NCBI GenBank assembly: GCA_965368515.1
Contig: CBDUNF010000228.1
Span: 1 to 5,256 of the forward strand
Length of the DNA stretch: 5,256 bases
Source: JAAETI01 sp965368515
Lineage (GTDB): Bacteria; Actinomycetota; Acidimicrobiia; Spongiisociales; UBA5794
Reading direction: 5' to 3'
Part shown: one piece after another, positions 1 through 5,256 of the stretch
How positions within the stretch are numbered: the first letter of the stretch is position 1
Layout: the number at the start of each line of letters is the position of its first letter
Notes under the pieces: generated by a model
Seen by the model: the letters and a program-made list of their open reading frames with translations, nothing else
What the model was told of the DNA's origin: nothing
The model's database searches: none
Made by a program: the position numbers and the translations under genes

Positions 1-1
1 G

Positions 2-634
2 TACGACCATGAATACAACGGTTACGGCTATCCCTTCCCGAAACCTTCGGTGCGGATCGGCGAGCTTGGTGAGGCCGTTGAGATCATGAAGCGGATGTGG
101 ACCGAAGAGAAGGCCAGCTTCGACGGCAAGTACTACAAACTTGACGGGGCGATTTGCCAGCCGAAGCCTGTACAGGATCCGTACATCCCGTTCTGGATAG
201 CCGGTGGGGGAGAGAAGCTCACCCTGAATGTCGCCGCCCGCTATGGGTCCTATACGAACTTCGGTACTTCCGTAGAGGAGTTCGCACACAAATCGGATGT
301 GTTGCGTGGTCATTGCGAAGACGTCGGCAGGGACTTCGCAGAGATCGTCAGATCGACCAACTTCAACGTTGTCTGCGAAGAGACCGAGGCCGATGTCGAA
401 GACCGTCTTGGTTGGATCAAGGACAAGTATCGCCCCTTTGTCGACGAAGATCGCCTTGACGGCCTCGAAAAGATGTATCGCAAGATGGCAGGCACCCCCG
501 AGCAACTGATCGAGAAGATAAAGCCGTGGGCCGACGCCGGAATGTCCTATTCCATCGTCTACTTCTACGAGGCAGCCTGGGATACTTCCGGTCTCGAGCG
601 CTTCGCCCGCGAAGTCATCCCCGCGTTCAGCTAG
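2..634 (+). CDS. LLM-class flavin/F420-dependent oxidoreductase, C-terminal part (5' truncated by window edge)
   Basis: This is the C-terminal 210 residues of a luciferase-like (bacterial luciferase TIM-barrel) oxidoreductase. The frame is open to the left edge, beginning YDHEYNGYGYPFP, so the real start lies outside the window; the GTG at 50 is an internal valine. Family marks, numbered from the first visible codon, are the aromatic-rich EYNGYGYPFP stretch followed by a helix ending in MKRMWTEE. Next come a GKYY turn, PKPVQ at 54-58 and the barrel-strand motif PFWIAGGGEK at about 63-72. The C-terminal helix carries GTPEQLIEKI, the usual segment of this family that recognises a substrate window. 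The closest subgroup I recognise is the probable F420-dependent oxidoreductases of actinobacteria. Such enzymes move hydride between reduced F420 or FMN and an organic substrate in the cytoplasm, but the substrate cannot be read from sequence. The next gene starts 21 bases downstream on the same strand, suggesting one transcript. Family is confident; F420 rather than FMN is inference. Confidence 0.9.
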   Translation, partial: YDHEYNGYGYPFPKPSVRIGELGEAVEIMKRMWTEEKASFDGKYYKLDGAICQPKPVQDPYIPFWIAGGGEKLTLNVAARYGSYTNFGTSVEEFAHKSDVLRGHCEDVGRDFAEIVRSTNFNVVCEETEADVEDRLGWIKDKYRPFVDEDRLDGLEKMYRKMAGTPEQLIEKIKPWADAGMSYSIVYFYEAAWDTSGLERFAREVIPAFS

Positions 635-662
635 AGGAAACGGCATGGGGCATCCGTGGTAA
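633..662 (+). promoter_or_regulatory. Ribosome-binding site and 5-codon leader frame before the MpaB-like gene
   Basis: AGAGGAAA at 633-640 is purine-rich and sits 4 bases before an ATG at 645. That ATG opens only a 5-codon frame (ATG GGG CAT CCG TGG TAA, 645-662). The TAA overlaps the first codons of the long frame that opens at GTG 656. The GTG itself is 15 bases from the purine run, too far for a normal site, although GGGG at 647-650 lies closer. Either the mini-frame couples translation to the GTG, or the GTG is served by the weak GGGG, or one base is missing in this assembly and the ATG is the true start. Confidence 0.4.
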
Positions 663-1561
663 GCGTCATCAATGTGATCCGGTCGCGCATCACCGGTACC
701 ACGACCGGGCTATTTGCGCACGCCCCGTATCCGTTGGAGAACTCGCTCGATTACAAAGGCGATGCGGGTCTGTTTGGGCCCGATTCGGTGACGTGGCGGG
801 TCATCGGCGACGTCGCCACCTTTGTCGGTGGAATCCGGGCGCTGCTGGTGCAAGCAGCGCATCAGGAGGTGGCAGCCGGGGTTGCCGACCATTCGCGGTA
901 TCAGGACGATCCGTTAGGTCGTCTGTCGCGCACGTCGGCCTATGTGACTGCTACTGCGTTTGGGGCGATGCCCGAGGTCCAAGAAGCGATCCGGATCGTC
1001 CGTCGTGCCCATCGGCCGGTTCGCGGCGAGTCGCACCGGCTCCGGGCGTACGCCGCTGACGACCCAGGACATGCGGCGTGGGTACACAATGCCCTTACCG
1101 ATTCGTTCCTGGCGGCGCATCAGCGGTACGGCAAGGACAAATTGGACGAGCGAAACGCCGACCGATTCGTAGCTGAGCAAACGGCGGTAGGCCGGTTGCT
1201 CGATGCCAACCCACTGCCCCGGACGGCAGACGTGCTCAGCGATTGGGTGGAGAACCATCCCGACATCGGTGTGTCGCCGGGCATGGTCAATGCGGTCGAT
1301 TTTGTACGCAAGCCGCCGCTGCCGCTGACGGTGCGGGTGCCGTACCGGATTCTCTATTGGGCGGCAGTTGCAACGATTCCCGTTTCGATTCGGGCTGTGA
1401 TCGGAGTGCGCCGGGTGCCGGGCGCTATCGCTCTCGGCAAGCTAATGGTCGGGTTCCTGCGCTGGTCCCTCGGTTCGTCGCCATCGTGGTACATCGCCCT
1501 GACCCGGGTCGACGCCGACCTCCCCGAAGGCCACAGGTTCCGCACCCACCCCTTCCGCTAA
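656..1561 (+). CDS. MpaB/DUF2236 family oxygenase-like protein
   Basis: This 301-aa protein belongs to the DUF2236 family. The family includes fungal MpaB, a membrane-associated oxygenase of mycophenolic acid synthesis, and is related to rubber-cleaving latex clearing proteins, which bind heme b. Most actinobacterial members are uncharacterised. Diagnostic blocks run in order: GLFGPDSVTWRV at about 38-49, then GGIRALLVQAAH at 58-69 with the conserved His69. GVADHSRYQDDPLGRL at 75-90 and the T-A-Y-V-T-A-T-A-F-G region to 103 follow. A helix with His119 in RRAHRPVRG comes next, then DDPGHAAWVHNAL at 135-147 with His144, and SFLAAHQRYG at 150-159. These histidines are the natural heme-ligand candidates, but which one binds is not settled here. 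Length is normal for the family. GTG 656 is the first in-frame start after the previous gene's stop; GTG 674 is a later alternative. No signal peptide is evident. The C-terminal third (about 228-250) is hydrophobic and could be membrane-peripheral. It likely shares a transcript with the upstream oxidoreductase. Confidence 0.88.
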   Translation: MVSVINVIRSRITGTTTGLFAHAPYPLENSLDYKGDAGLFGPDSVTWRVIGDVATFVGGIRALLVQAAHQEVAAGVADHSRYQDDPLGRLSRTSAYVTATAFGAMPEVQEAIRIVRRAHRPVRGESHRLRAYAADDPGHAAWVHNALTDSFLAAHQRYGKDKLDERNADRFVAEQTAVGRLLDANPLPRTADVLSDWVENHPDIGVSPGMVNAVDFVRKPPLPLTVRVPYRILYWAAVATIPVSIRAVIGVRRVPGAIALGKLMVGFLRWSLGSSPSWYIALTRVDADLPEGHRFRTHPFR

Positions 1562-1568
1562 ACCCTGC

Positions 1569-1618
1569 CGTTCTTGCGTACACCATGTCCATATGTGGAC
1601 ACCACGTACGCAAGAACG
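1569..1618. terminator. 50-base hairpin filling a convergent intergenic gap; probable bidirectional terminator
   Basis: A perfect 13-bp outer stem pairs CGTTCTTGCGTAC (1569-1581) with GTACGCAAGAACG (1606-1618). Inside it is a 4x4 unpaired internal loop (1582-1585 with 1602-1605), then a 6-bp stem TGTCCA/TGGACA (1586-1591 with 1596-1601) closing a TATG loop. The structure is exactly 7 bases from the stop of the gene on the left (1559-1561) and 7 bases from the stop of the gene on the right (1626-1628, opposite strand). No run of T follows either arm, so it would be a U-less terminator of the kind reported in actinobacteria. It could equally be a copy of a dispersed palindromic repeat or a protein-binding palindrome. 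An alternative small hairpin, GTGG-ACA-CCAC at 1595-1605, competes with the inner stem. Confidence 0.7.
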
Positions 1619-1625
1619 AGGTAGG

Positions 1626-2588
1626 TTACGCCTGCCCGGAGGGCAGGGGCAGCCAAGATAGGTCGGTGTTGCCGCCGCTGATGATGACACCGATGCGCTT
1701 GCCTGCGATAGCTTCGCCCATAGTGCGGATGGCGGCCAGGCCCGTCGCTCCCGATGGTTCGACCAGGATCTTCATCCGGTGGAGATGAAACAGGGCGGCC
1801 GCGATGATGGCGGATTCCTCGACGAGCACGATGTGGACACCCGCCCACAGCAGAGTGGAGAAGGTCAGTTCACCGAGCCCGGTCAGCAATCCATCGGCAA
1901 CGGTGTCCGGATTGGCTACCTGCGGCTGCAGCACCCCTGAATTCAGCGATCGGAAAGCATCATCGACCGCAGATGGTTCTGCTCCGATGATCTGGGCCTG
2001 CGGCAACAGCGCACGGGTGGTAATGGAGGTCCCCGACATCAGACCACCACCGCCGATAGGGGCGACGACCATGTCGAGGTCGCCGACGTCCTTGATCAGT
2101 TCCAGCGCTGCAGTGCCCTGCCCGGCTATCACCGCCGTGTTGTTGTACGGGTGCACCAATGTCGCTCCGGTCTGCTGAACGAGTCGATCCGTCGTTGACT
2201 CGCGCTCTGTGTGCGGGCACATCTCGATGTTCGCCCCGTATCCCCGTACTGCGTCGACCTTCACCTGCGGGGCATGGTCCGGCATCACGACAGTGCAGGG
2301 GATGCCGCGGATTGATGCGGCGTAGGCGAGGGCTGCACCGTGGTTCCCCGAGGAGTGGGTGATGACGCCACGATCGGCCGCGTCATCGTCTAGAGATAAG
2401 ACCGCGTTGAGGGCGCCACGAGCCTTGAACGCACCGACCTTTTGCAGGTTCTCACACTTGAAGAACAAGTCGGCATTGGTCTCGCGGCGCAGGGTGGCCG
2501 AGGTGGCAACCGGCGTGTGATGGGCATACGGCGCAATGCGTTCGGCGGCGGCCTGGATGTGCTCGAACGTGACGGCTGGCTCTGGCAC
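1626..2588 (-). CDS. Threonine/serine dehydratase or serine racemase-like PLP enzyme
   Basis: This 320-aa fold-type II pyridoxal-phosphate enzyme probably acts in the cytoplasm. It would convert L-threonine to 2-oxobutyrate plus ammonia (or serine to pyruvate), and could racemise serine. The PLP lysine is K55 in GAFKARGA. The substrate/PLP-phosphate loop is HSSGNHGAALA at 78-88, with S80 where serine racemase has its second catalytic base. The phosphate-binding glycine loop is GGGG at 179-182, and SGGN at 304-307 binds the pyridine nitrogen. E204 and D210 in GAEPSAVDDAF fall at the spacing of the divalent-metal site of mammalian serine racemase. There is no C-terminal ACT domain, and 320 residues matches the short catabolic/TdcB-like class rather than long feedback-regulated IlvA. 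Start: the frame is open further upstream, but GTG at 2588 has AGGGAG five bases ahead and gives the usual short N-terminus before the first helix. It lies 32 bases after typA on the same strand, so it is probably the second gene of an operon. Confidence 0.92.
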   Translation of the reverse strand: MPEPAVTFEHIQAAAERIAPYAHHTPVATSATLRRETNADLFFKCENLQKVGAFKARGALNAVLSLDDDAADRGVITHSSGNHGAALAYAASIRGIPCTVVMPDHAPQVKVDAVRGYGANIEMCPHTERESTTDRLVQQTGATLVHPYNNTAVIAGQGTAALELIKDVGDLDMVVAPIGGGGLMSGTSITTRALLPQAQIIGAEPSAVDDAFRSLNSGVLQPQVANPDTVADGLLTGLGELTFSTLLWAGVHIVLVEESAIIAAALFHLHRMKILVEPSGATGLAAIRTMGEAIAGKRIGVIISGGNTDLSWLPLPSGQA

Positions 2589-2593
2589 CGACT

Positions 2594-2599
2594 CTCCCT
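2594..2599 (-). promoter_or_regulatory. Ribosome-binding site fixing the GTG start of the dehydratase
   Basis: On the - strand AGGGAG is followed by five bases and then GTG at 2588. It lies in the 32-base gap after the typA stop (2621-2623). The longer open frame reaching to 2723 would run inside typA and has no family similarity there, so this site decides the start. Confidence 0.7.
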
Positions 2600-2620
2600 G
2601 GATGACGAGCTGCGAGTGTA

Positions 2621-4444
2621 TCAGCGCTGCTTGGCGCGCTTCCGATCGCTCTCGACCAGCAGTCGCTTGCGGACCCTGATCGCTTCGGGTGTCACCTCGA
2701 CGAGCTCGTCGGCCGCAATCCACTCGATTGCGGTTTCCAGCGTCAGGTCCCGTGGTGGCTTGAGCTTGATGGCCTCGTCACTGCTGTGGGTCCTGATGTT
2801 GGTCAGTTGCTTGCCCTTGGTCGGGTTGACAACCATATTCTGCGGGCGGGAGGCCTCTCCAATGATCATGCCCTCGTAGACATCGATCCCGGGACCGAGG
2901 AACAGTTCGCCGCGCTGCTGGAGATTGTCGAGCGCAAAACCGGTGGTCTTGCCCTTCCGGTCGGCGATCATCGCACCACCGGAGCGGTGGGGCAATTCGC
3001 CAGCCCACGGCATCCACCCGGCGTGATGCTGGTGGATGAGGGCAGTGCCCCGGGTCGCCGTCATCAGCAAGGACCTGAACCCGAGCAGGCCGCGGGCCGG
3101 TGCCTCGAGGGTCACGATGGTGCGCCCCGTGTCGCCGGGTCGTAGATCGGTCACCTTTCCCTTGCGCGGTGCGGCCGTTTGGGTGATGACGCCGACGTAC
3201 TCATCAGGCACGTCGACGACGGCACGCTCGATTGGCTCGTTGGGGACGCCGTCGATGGCGCGAATGATGACCTCAGGCCGACTCACCTGTAGCTCGTATC
3301 CCTCGCGTCGCATCGACTCGATCAGAACCGCTAGTTGCAGTTCGCCACGGCCGGCAACCTCGATGATTTCCGGCGATGGGGTTGAGCCGATACGAATCGA
3401 TACGTTGCCCAATACTTCTCGCTCGAGCCGGTCTCTGATCTGACGCGAGGTGAGGTACTTCCCTTCCCGGCCGGCCAGCGGTGAGGTGTTGACTCCGAAG
3501 GTCATACGCAACACCGGCTCGTCAACCTCGACCCGTTGCAGCGGCGTCGGCTCGTCGGCGTCGGCGAGGGTGTCACCGATCTCGACTTCAGGGAACCCGG
3601 CAACAACGAACAGGTCGCCGGCGACCCGTTCATCGACCTCGGTGCGACCGAGACCAGTGAACCCCATCAGTTGGGTGAGCTTGCGCTTGAGGGGAGGTTC
3701 TTCGTCGTTGGAGTGGCACAGGGCGACCTGGCTACCGCTGCGGAGGGTCCCTTCGACAACCCGGCCGATGGCAAGACGCCCGAGATAGTCCGAAGCATCG
3801 AGATTGGTAACGATGGCTTGCACCGGGGCCGTCGGATCTCCGGAAGGGAGGGGCATTGTTTCGAGGATCGCATCGAGCAACGGGCTCAGGTCTGCGTCTT
3901 CATCGGGTATTCCGATGCCGGCCATCGCCCTGCCTTCTCTTGCGACCGTGGAGATGACCGGGAATTCGATGTGCTGGTCGTCCGCGTCGAGGTCAAAGAA
4001 GAGCTGGTAGACCTCGTCAACGACCTCCTCGATTCGGGCGTCGGAGCGGTCGACCTTGTTAATGACTACTACGGCGGGGAGACCAAGGGCAAGCGCCTTT
4101 GACAACACGTAGCGGGTCTGCGGCATCGGCCCCTCAGCGGCATCGACGAGCAGCAGGACCCCGTCAACCAGCATGAGAGCTCGCTCTACTTCGCCGCCAA
4201 AATCGGCGTGCCCGGGCGTATCAACGATGTTGATCCTGGTGCCCTTCCACTCGATCGATGCAGCCTTCGCAAGGATCGTGATGCCTCGTTCGCGTTCCTG
4301 ATCGTTCGAGTCCATGATGCGATCCACAACTGCCTCATGGGACGCGAAGACACCCGAGGTACGCAGCATTGTGTCGACAAGGGTTGTTTTCCCGTGGTCG
4401 ACGTGCGCGATCAAAGCGATGTTGCGGAAGGAGGTACCGGACAT
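2621..4444 (-). CDS. typA: Translational GTPase TypA/BipA
   Basis: This 607-aa ribosome-associated GTPase of the EF-G/LepA superfamily assists 50S subunit assembly and growth under stress such as cold; the length equals that of E. coli BipA. G1 is AHVDHGKT at 13-20. The switch I block QERERGITI surrounds T56. G3 is DTPGH at 75-79, with H79 as the catalytic histidine, and G4 is NKVD at 129-132. Domain II begins near PVQAIVTNLDASDYLGRLAIGRV. EF-G-like domains III and V follow, including GREGKYLTSRQIRDRL and AGRGELQLAVLIESMRREG. The BipA-specific C-terminal domain carries GLLGFRS at 452-458, YEGMIIGE at 523-530, PTKGKQLTNIR at 541-551 and EVTPEAIRVRKR at 583-594. Start: ATG 4444 gives the family's normal MSGTSFRNIALIAHVDHG opening, and farther upstream the frame runs antisense to another gene. 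No clear Shine-Dalgarno precedes it. Oddities are G5, which reads VAR (167-169) instead of SAR/SAK, and HQHHAGW (471-477) where relatives usually have a NHxFDGY-like segment. The basic tail KRAKQR is typical. Confidence 0.97.
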   Translation of the reverse strand: MSGTSFRNIALIAHVDHGKTTLVDTMLRTSGVFASHEAVVDRIMDSNDQERERGITILAKAASIEWKGTRINIVDTPGHADFGGEVERALMLVDGVLLLVDAAEGPMPQTRYVLSKALALGLPAVVVINKVDRSDARIEEVVDEVYQLFFDLDADDQHIEFPVISTVAREGRAMAGIGIPDEDADLSPLLDAILETMPLPSGDPTAPVQAIVTNLDASDYLGRLAIGRVVEGTLRSGSQVALCHSNDEEPPLKRKLTQLMGFTGLGRTEVDERVAGDLFVVAGFPEVEIGDTLADADEPTPLQRVEVDEPVLRMTFGVNTSPLAGREGKYLTSRQIRDRLEREVLGNVSIRIGSTPSPEIIEVAGRGELQLAVLIESMRREGYELQVSRPEVIIRAIDGVPNEPIERAVVDVPDEYVGVITQTAAPRKGKVTDLRPGDTGRTIVTLEAPARGLLGFRSLLMTATRGTALIHQHHAGWMPWAGELPHRSGGAMIADRKGKTTGFALDNLQQRGELFLGPGIDVYEGMIIGEASRPQNMVVNPTKGKQLTNIRTHSSDEAIKLKPPRDLTLETAIEWIAADELVEVTPEAIRVRKRLLVESDRKRAKQR

Positions 4445-4541
4445 GGTGGCGAGGATGGTAACCGAATTCGGCGGGGCGTCGAGCGAGGTGGATTCGCTAC
4501 CCGGCAGCTGCTGTAGCGTTAGGGTGAAACAAGGAGTTGAT
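4445..4541. promoter_or_regulatory. Divergent promoter region between typA and the small membrane protein gene
   Basis: These 97 bases must carry the promoters for typA (-) and the 71-aa gene (+). On the - strand TACCAT lies 10 bases before the typA ATG, with TCGACG 16 bases further upstream. That is a weak sigma-70-like pair implying a very short or absent leader, consistent with the missing Shine-Dalgarno. A 10-bp perfect palindrome CCGAATTCGG (4462-4471) abuts this -10 candidate. On the + strand TAGGGT (4520-4525) fits a TANNNT -10 without a convincing -35, and an 8-bp palindrome GCAGCTGC lies at 4504-4511. The promoter positions are guesses; that the region is a divergent control region follows from gene layout. 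Confidence 0.45.
4531..4536 (+). promoter_or_regulatory. Strong Shine-Dalgarno for the 71-aa protein
   Basis: AAGGAG is followed by five bases and then the ATG at 4542. It is the best ribosome-binding site in the window and is the main reason for starting the small gene here rather than at in-frame ATGs farther left, which lie antisense to typA. Confidence 0.85.
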
Positions 4542-4757
4542 ATGAGCAGGTTTTTCAAGTTGTTGCTCATCGTTGCGATCGCCATCGGAATCGGCGTCGC
4601 CGTTGGAAAGCTCAACGAGCAGAAGCAGATGTTCCTCGCTATGAGCGAAGAAGAGCAGCGTGCCTTCTTGGCCGACAAGATCGGTAGCAAGGTCCCGGAG
4701 GAGAAACTGGCCGAGATCCAAGATGCAGTGATCAGCGCGGTCAGCGGGCGCGGCTAA
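4542..4757 (+). CDS. Small single-span membrane protein of unknown function
   Basis: I do not recognise this 71-aa protein. Residues 1-4 and the basic K6 precede a hydrophobic segment, about 7-22 (LLLIVAIAIGIGVAVG), long enough for one membrane span or an uncleaved signal anchor; no cleavage site or lipobox cysteine is seen. The remainder, about 23-68, is charged and helix-prone: it is rich in E, K and Q (EQKQ, SEEEQRAF, PEEKLAEIQDAV) and ends SGRG. With few positive charges ahead of the span the orientation is uncertain, although K6 and R3 suggest an N-in anchor with the acidic helix outside, or an extremely short cytosolic tip. The start is well supported by AAGGAG with a five-base spacer. 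The gene is divergent from typA and convergent with a DRG-like GTPase gene, with 19 bases between stops. That it is a real gene is likely; its role is open. Confidence 0.8.
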   Translation: MSRFFKLLLIVAIAIGIGVAVGKLNEQKQMFLAMSEEEQRAFLADKIGSKVPEEKLAEIQDAVISAVSGRG

Positions 4758-4776
4758 ACACAAGCATCTTGCCGGA

Positions 4777-5256
4777 TCAGGTCGAGTGCAGTTCGAGGAC
4801 GTCTCCGTCTACAACCTCGTGGTCGGGGCCGACCTGCTGTCCGTCAAAGCTGGCTTTGCCCCATACCCTCGCATAGCGGAGGGATCTGGCAACATCCTTA
4901 TGGACGAGTCGGGCCACATCATGCACCGTCTCCCCATGGCGGACCGTGAACGGCCGAGCCATGTCGGGACCTTGCCCGGGAATCTTGGTGTATACCCGCA
5001 CGATGCCCAACCGGTCGGTGAGCCAGTGGCCCAGGTCCTCTAGACCTTCGCCGCTGATCGCTGATACTCCGATGAACGGGTAGGTGTAGCCCGTCAGTTC
5101 CTCGAACACCTCCACGTCTTCTTTGTAGTCGCCCTCGAGGTCGATCTTGTTGACAACCAGCAGGGTTGGCAGGTAGACCGCAAACGGGTCGGGGTCATCG
5201 ATTGCCTCGGTGACATCCCCATCCCTTGGCCATCTGTCGACAAGGTGCACACGTCG
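4777..5256 (-). CDS. DRG/Obg-like GTPase with C-terminal TGS domain (N-terminal part outside the window)
   Basis: The last 159 residues of a GTPase of the DRG branch of the Obg superfamily are present. The frame is open through the right edge, so G1-G3 lie outside. Numbered from the first visible codon, the G4 motif NKID is at 36-39, after the strand VYLPTLLVV that is typical of DRG proteins. G5 is SAISGEGL at 65-72. A linker helix leads into IVRVYTKIPGQGPD at 85-98, where the TGS domain begins. TGS features follow: PFTVRHGETVHDVARLVHKD at 102-121, RYARVWG at 127-133 and VGPDHEVVDGDVLELH at 142-157. In eukaryotes and archaea DRG proteins bind translating ribosomes; bacterial relatives are poorly characterised. 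The TGS domain is expected to contact RNA or the ribosome. A spurious start at GTG 5250 lies inside the coding sequence. No terminator is visible in the 19-base gap to the convergent small gene. Confidence 0.92.
   Translation of the reverse strand, partial: RRVHLVDRWPRDGDVTEAIDDPDPFAVYLPTLLVVNKIDLEGDYKEDVEVFEELTGYTYPFIGVSAISGEGLEDLGHWLTDRLGIVRVYTKIPGQGPDMARPFTVRHGETVHDVARLVHKDVARSLRYARVWGKASFDGQQVGPDHEVVDGDVLELHST

Noticed and set aside
50..58. GTG at 50 as the start of the first oxidoreductase
   Set aside because: The frame is open to the left edge and the residues before it (EYNGYGYPFPKPS) are typical family sequence, so this is an internal valine.
526..1059. Long + strand open frame of 177 codons spanning the oxidoreductase/MpaB junction
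   Set aside because: It overlaps two genes with clear family motifs in another frame. Its translation is arginine/glycine-rich and low-complexity, as expected for a shadow frame in GC-rich DNA.
2589..2723. Upstream extension of the dehydratase by 45 codons
   Set aside because: It runs into the typA coding end and has no dehydratase similarity; GTG 2588 has a proper AGGGAG site.
3536..4102. 188-codon + strand open frame antisense to typA
   Set aside because: It lies wholly opposite the conserved TypA coding sequence, has no recognisable domain and no ribosome-binding site that I can see.
4523..4530. GGTGAAAC resembling half of a ParB-binding (parS) site
   Set aside because: Only one half of the palindrome is present; a real parS site is a 14-16 bp inverted repeat.
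4445..4690. Upstream extension of typA by 82 codons
   Set aside because: The extension is antisense to the small membrane protein gene and resembles no TypA sequence. ATG 4444 gives the canonical N-terminus and length.
4758..4776. Possible terminator between the convergent small gene and the DRG-like gene
   Set aside because: The 19 bases contain no inverted repeat or T-run.
1..5256. CRISPR arrays, tRNA/rRNA genes, insertion sequences or phage genes
   Set aside because: No spaced direct repeats, no tRNA-like cloverleaf segments, no transposase or integrase motifs were seen on reading either strand.

Overview
The window reads as a compact stretch of bacterial chromosome with moderately high GC. 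It is almost fully coding, with GTG as well as ATG starts, and shows no mobile-element, CRISPR, phage or RNA-gene signal. An actinobacterium is the best guess, perhaps a deep-branching group such as Acidimicrobiia. The basis is a luciferase-like oxidoreductase of the type that uses coenzyme F420, next to an MpaB/DUF2236 protein (a family abundant in actinobacteria), plus a DRG-type GTPase with a TGS domain. TypA is recognisable but differs in places from what I recall of common actinobacterial versions. The taxonomic call is inference from protein families, not from a marker gene.

Left block, + strand (1-1561): the C-terminal part of an LLM-class flavin/F420 oxidoreductase, cut by the window edge, is followed 21 bases later by an MpaB/DUF2236 family protein. 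They probably share a transcript. A 5-codon open frame with a good ribosome-binding site sits in the gap between them.

Junction (1562-1625): two genes converge here. The gap is filled by a 50-base imperfect hairpin with a perfect 13-bp outer stem, placed exactly 7 bases from each stop codon. It is the most striking non-coding structure in the window.

Middle block, - strand (4444 down to 1626): typA/bipA, encoding a 607-aa translational GTPase, is followed 32 bases later by a fold-type II PLP enzyme of the threonine/serine dehydratase-serine racemase type. They look like a two-gene operon. The dehydratase start is fixed by an AGGGAG ribosome-binding site in front of a GTG.

Right block (4445-5256): a 97-base divergent region separates typA from a 71-aa + strand protein with one N-terminal membrane segment and a strong AAGGAG site. 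That gene runs tail-to-tail, 19 bases apart, into the 3' part of a DRG/Obg-like GTPase with a C-terminal TGS domain, cut by the right edge. Two ribosome-related GTPases therefore flank a small unknown membrane protein.

No intact novel multi-gene system is visible. The items most worth a second look are the convergent hairpin, the bacterial DRG-TGS GTPase, the small membrane protein, and the altered G5 motif of TypA.
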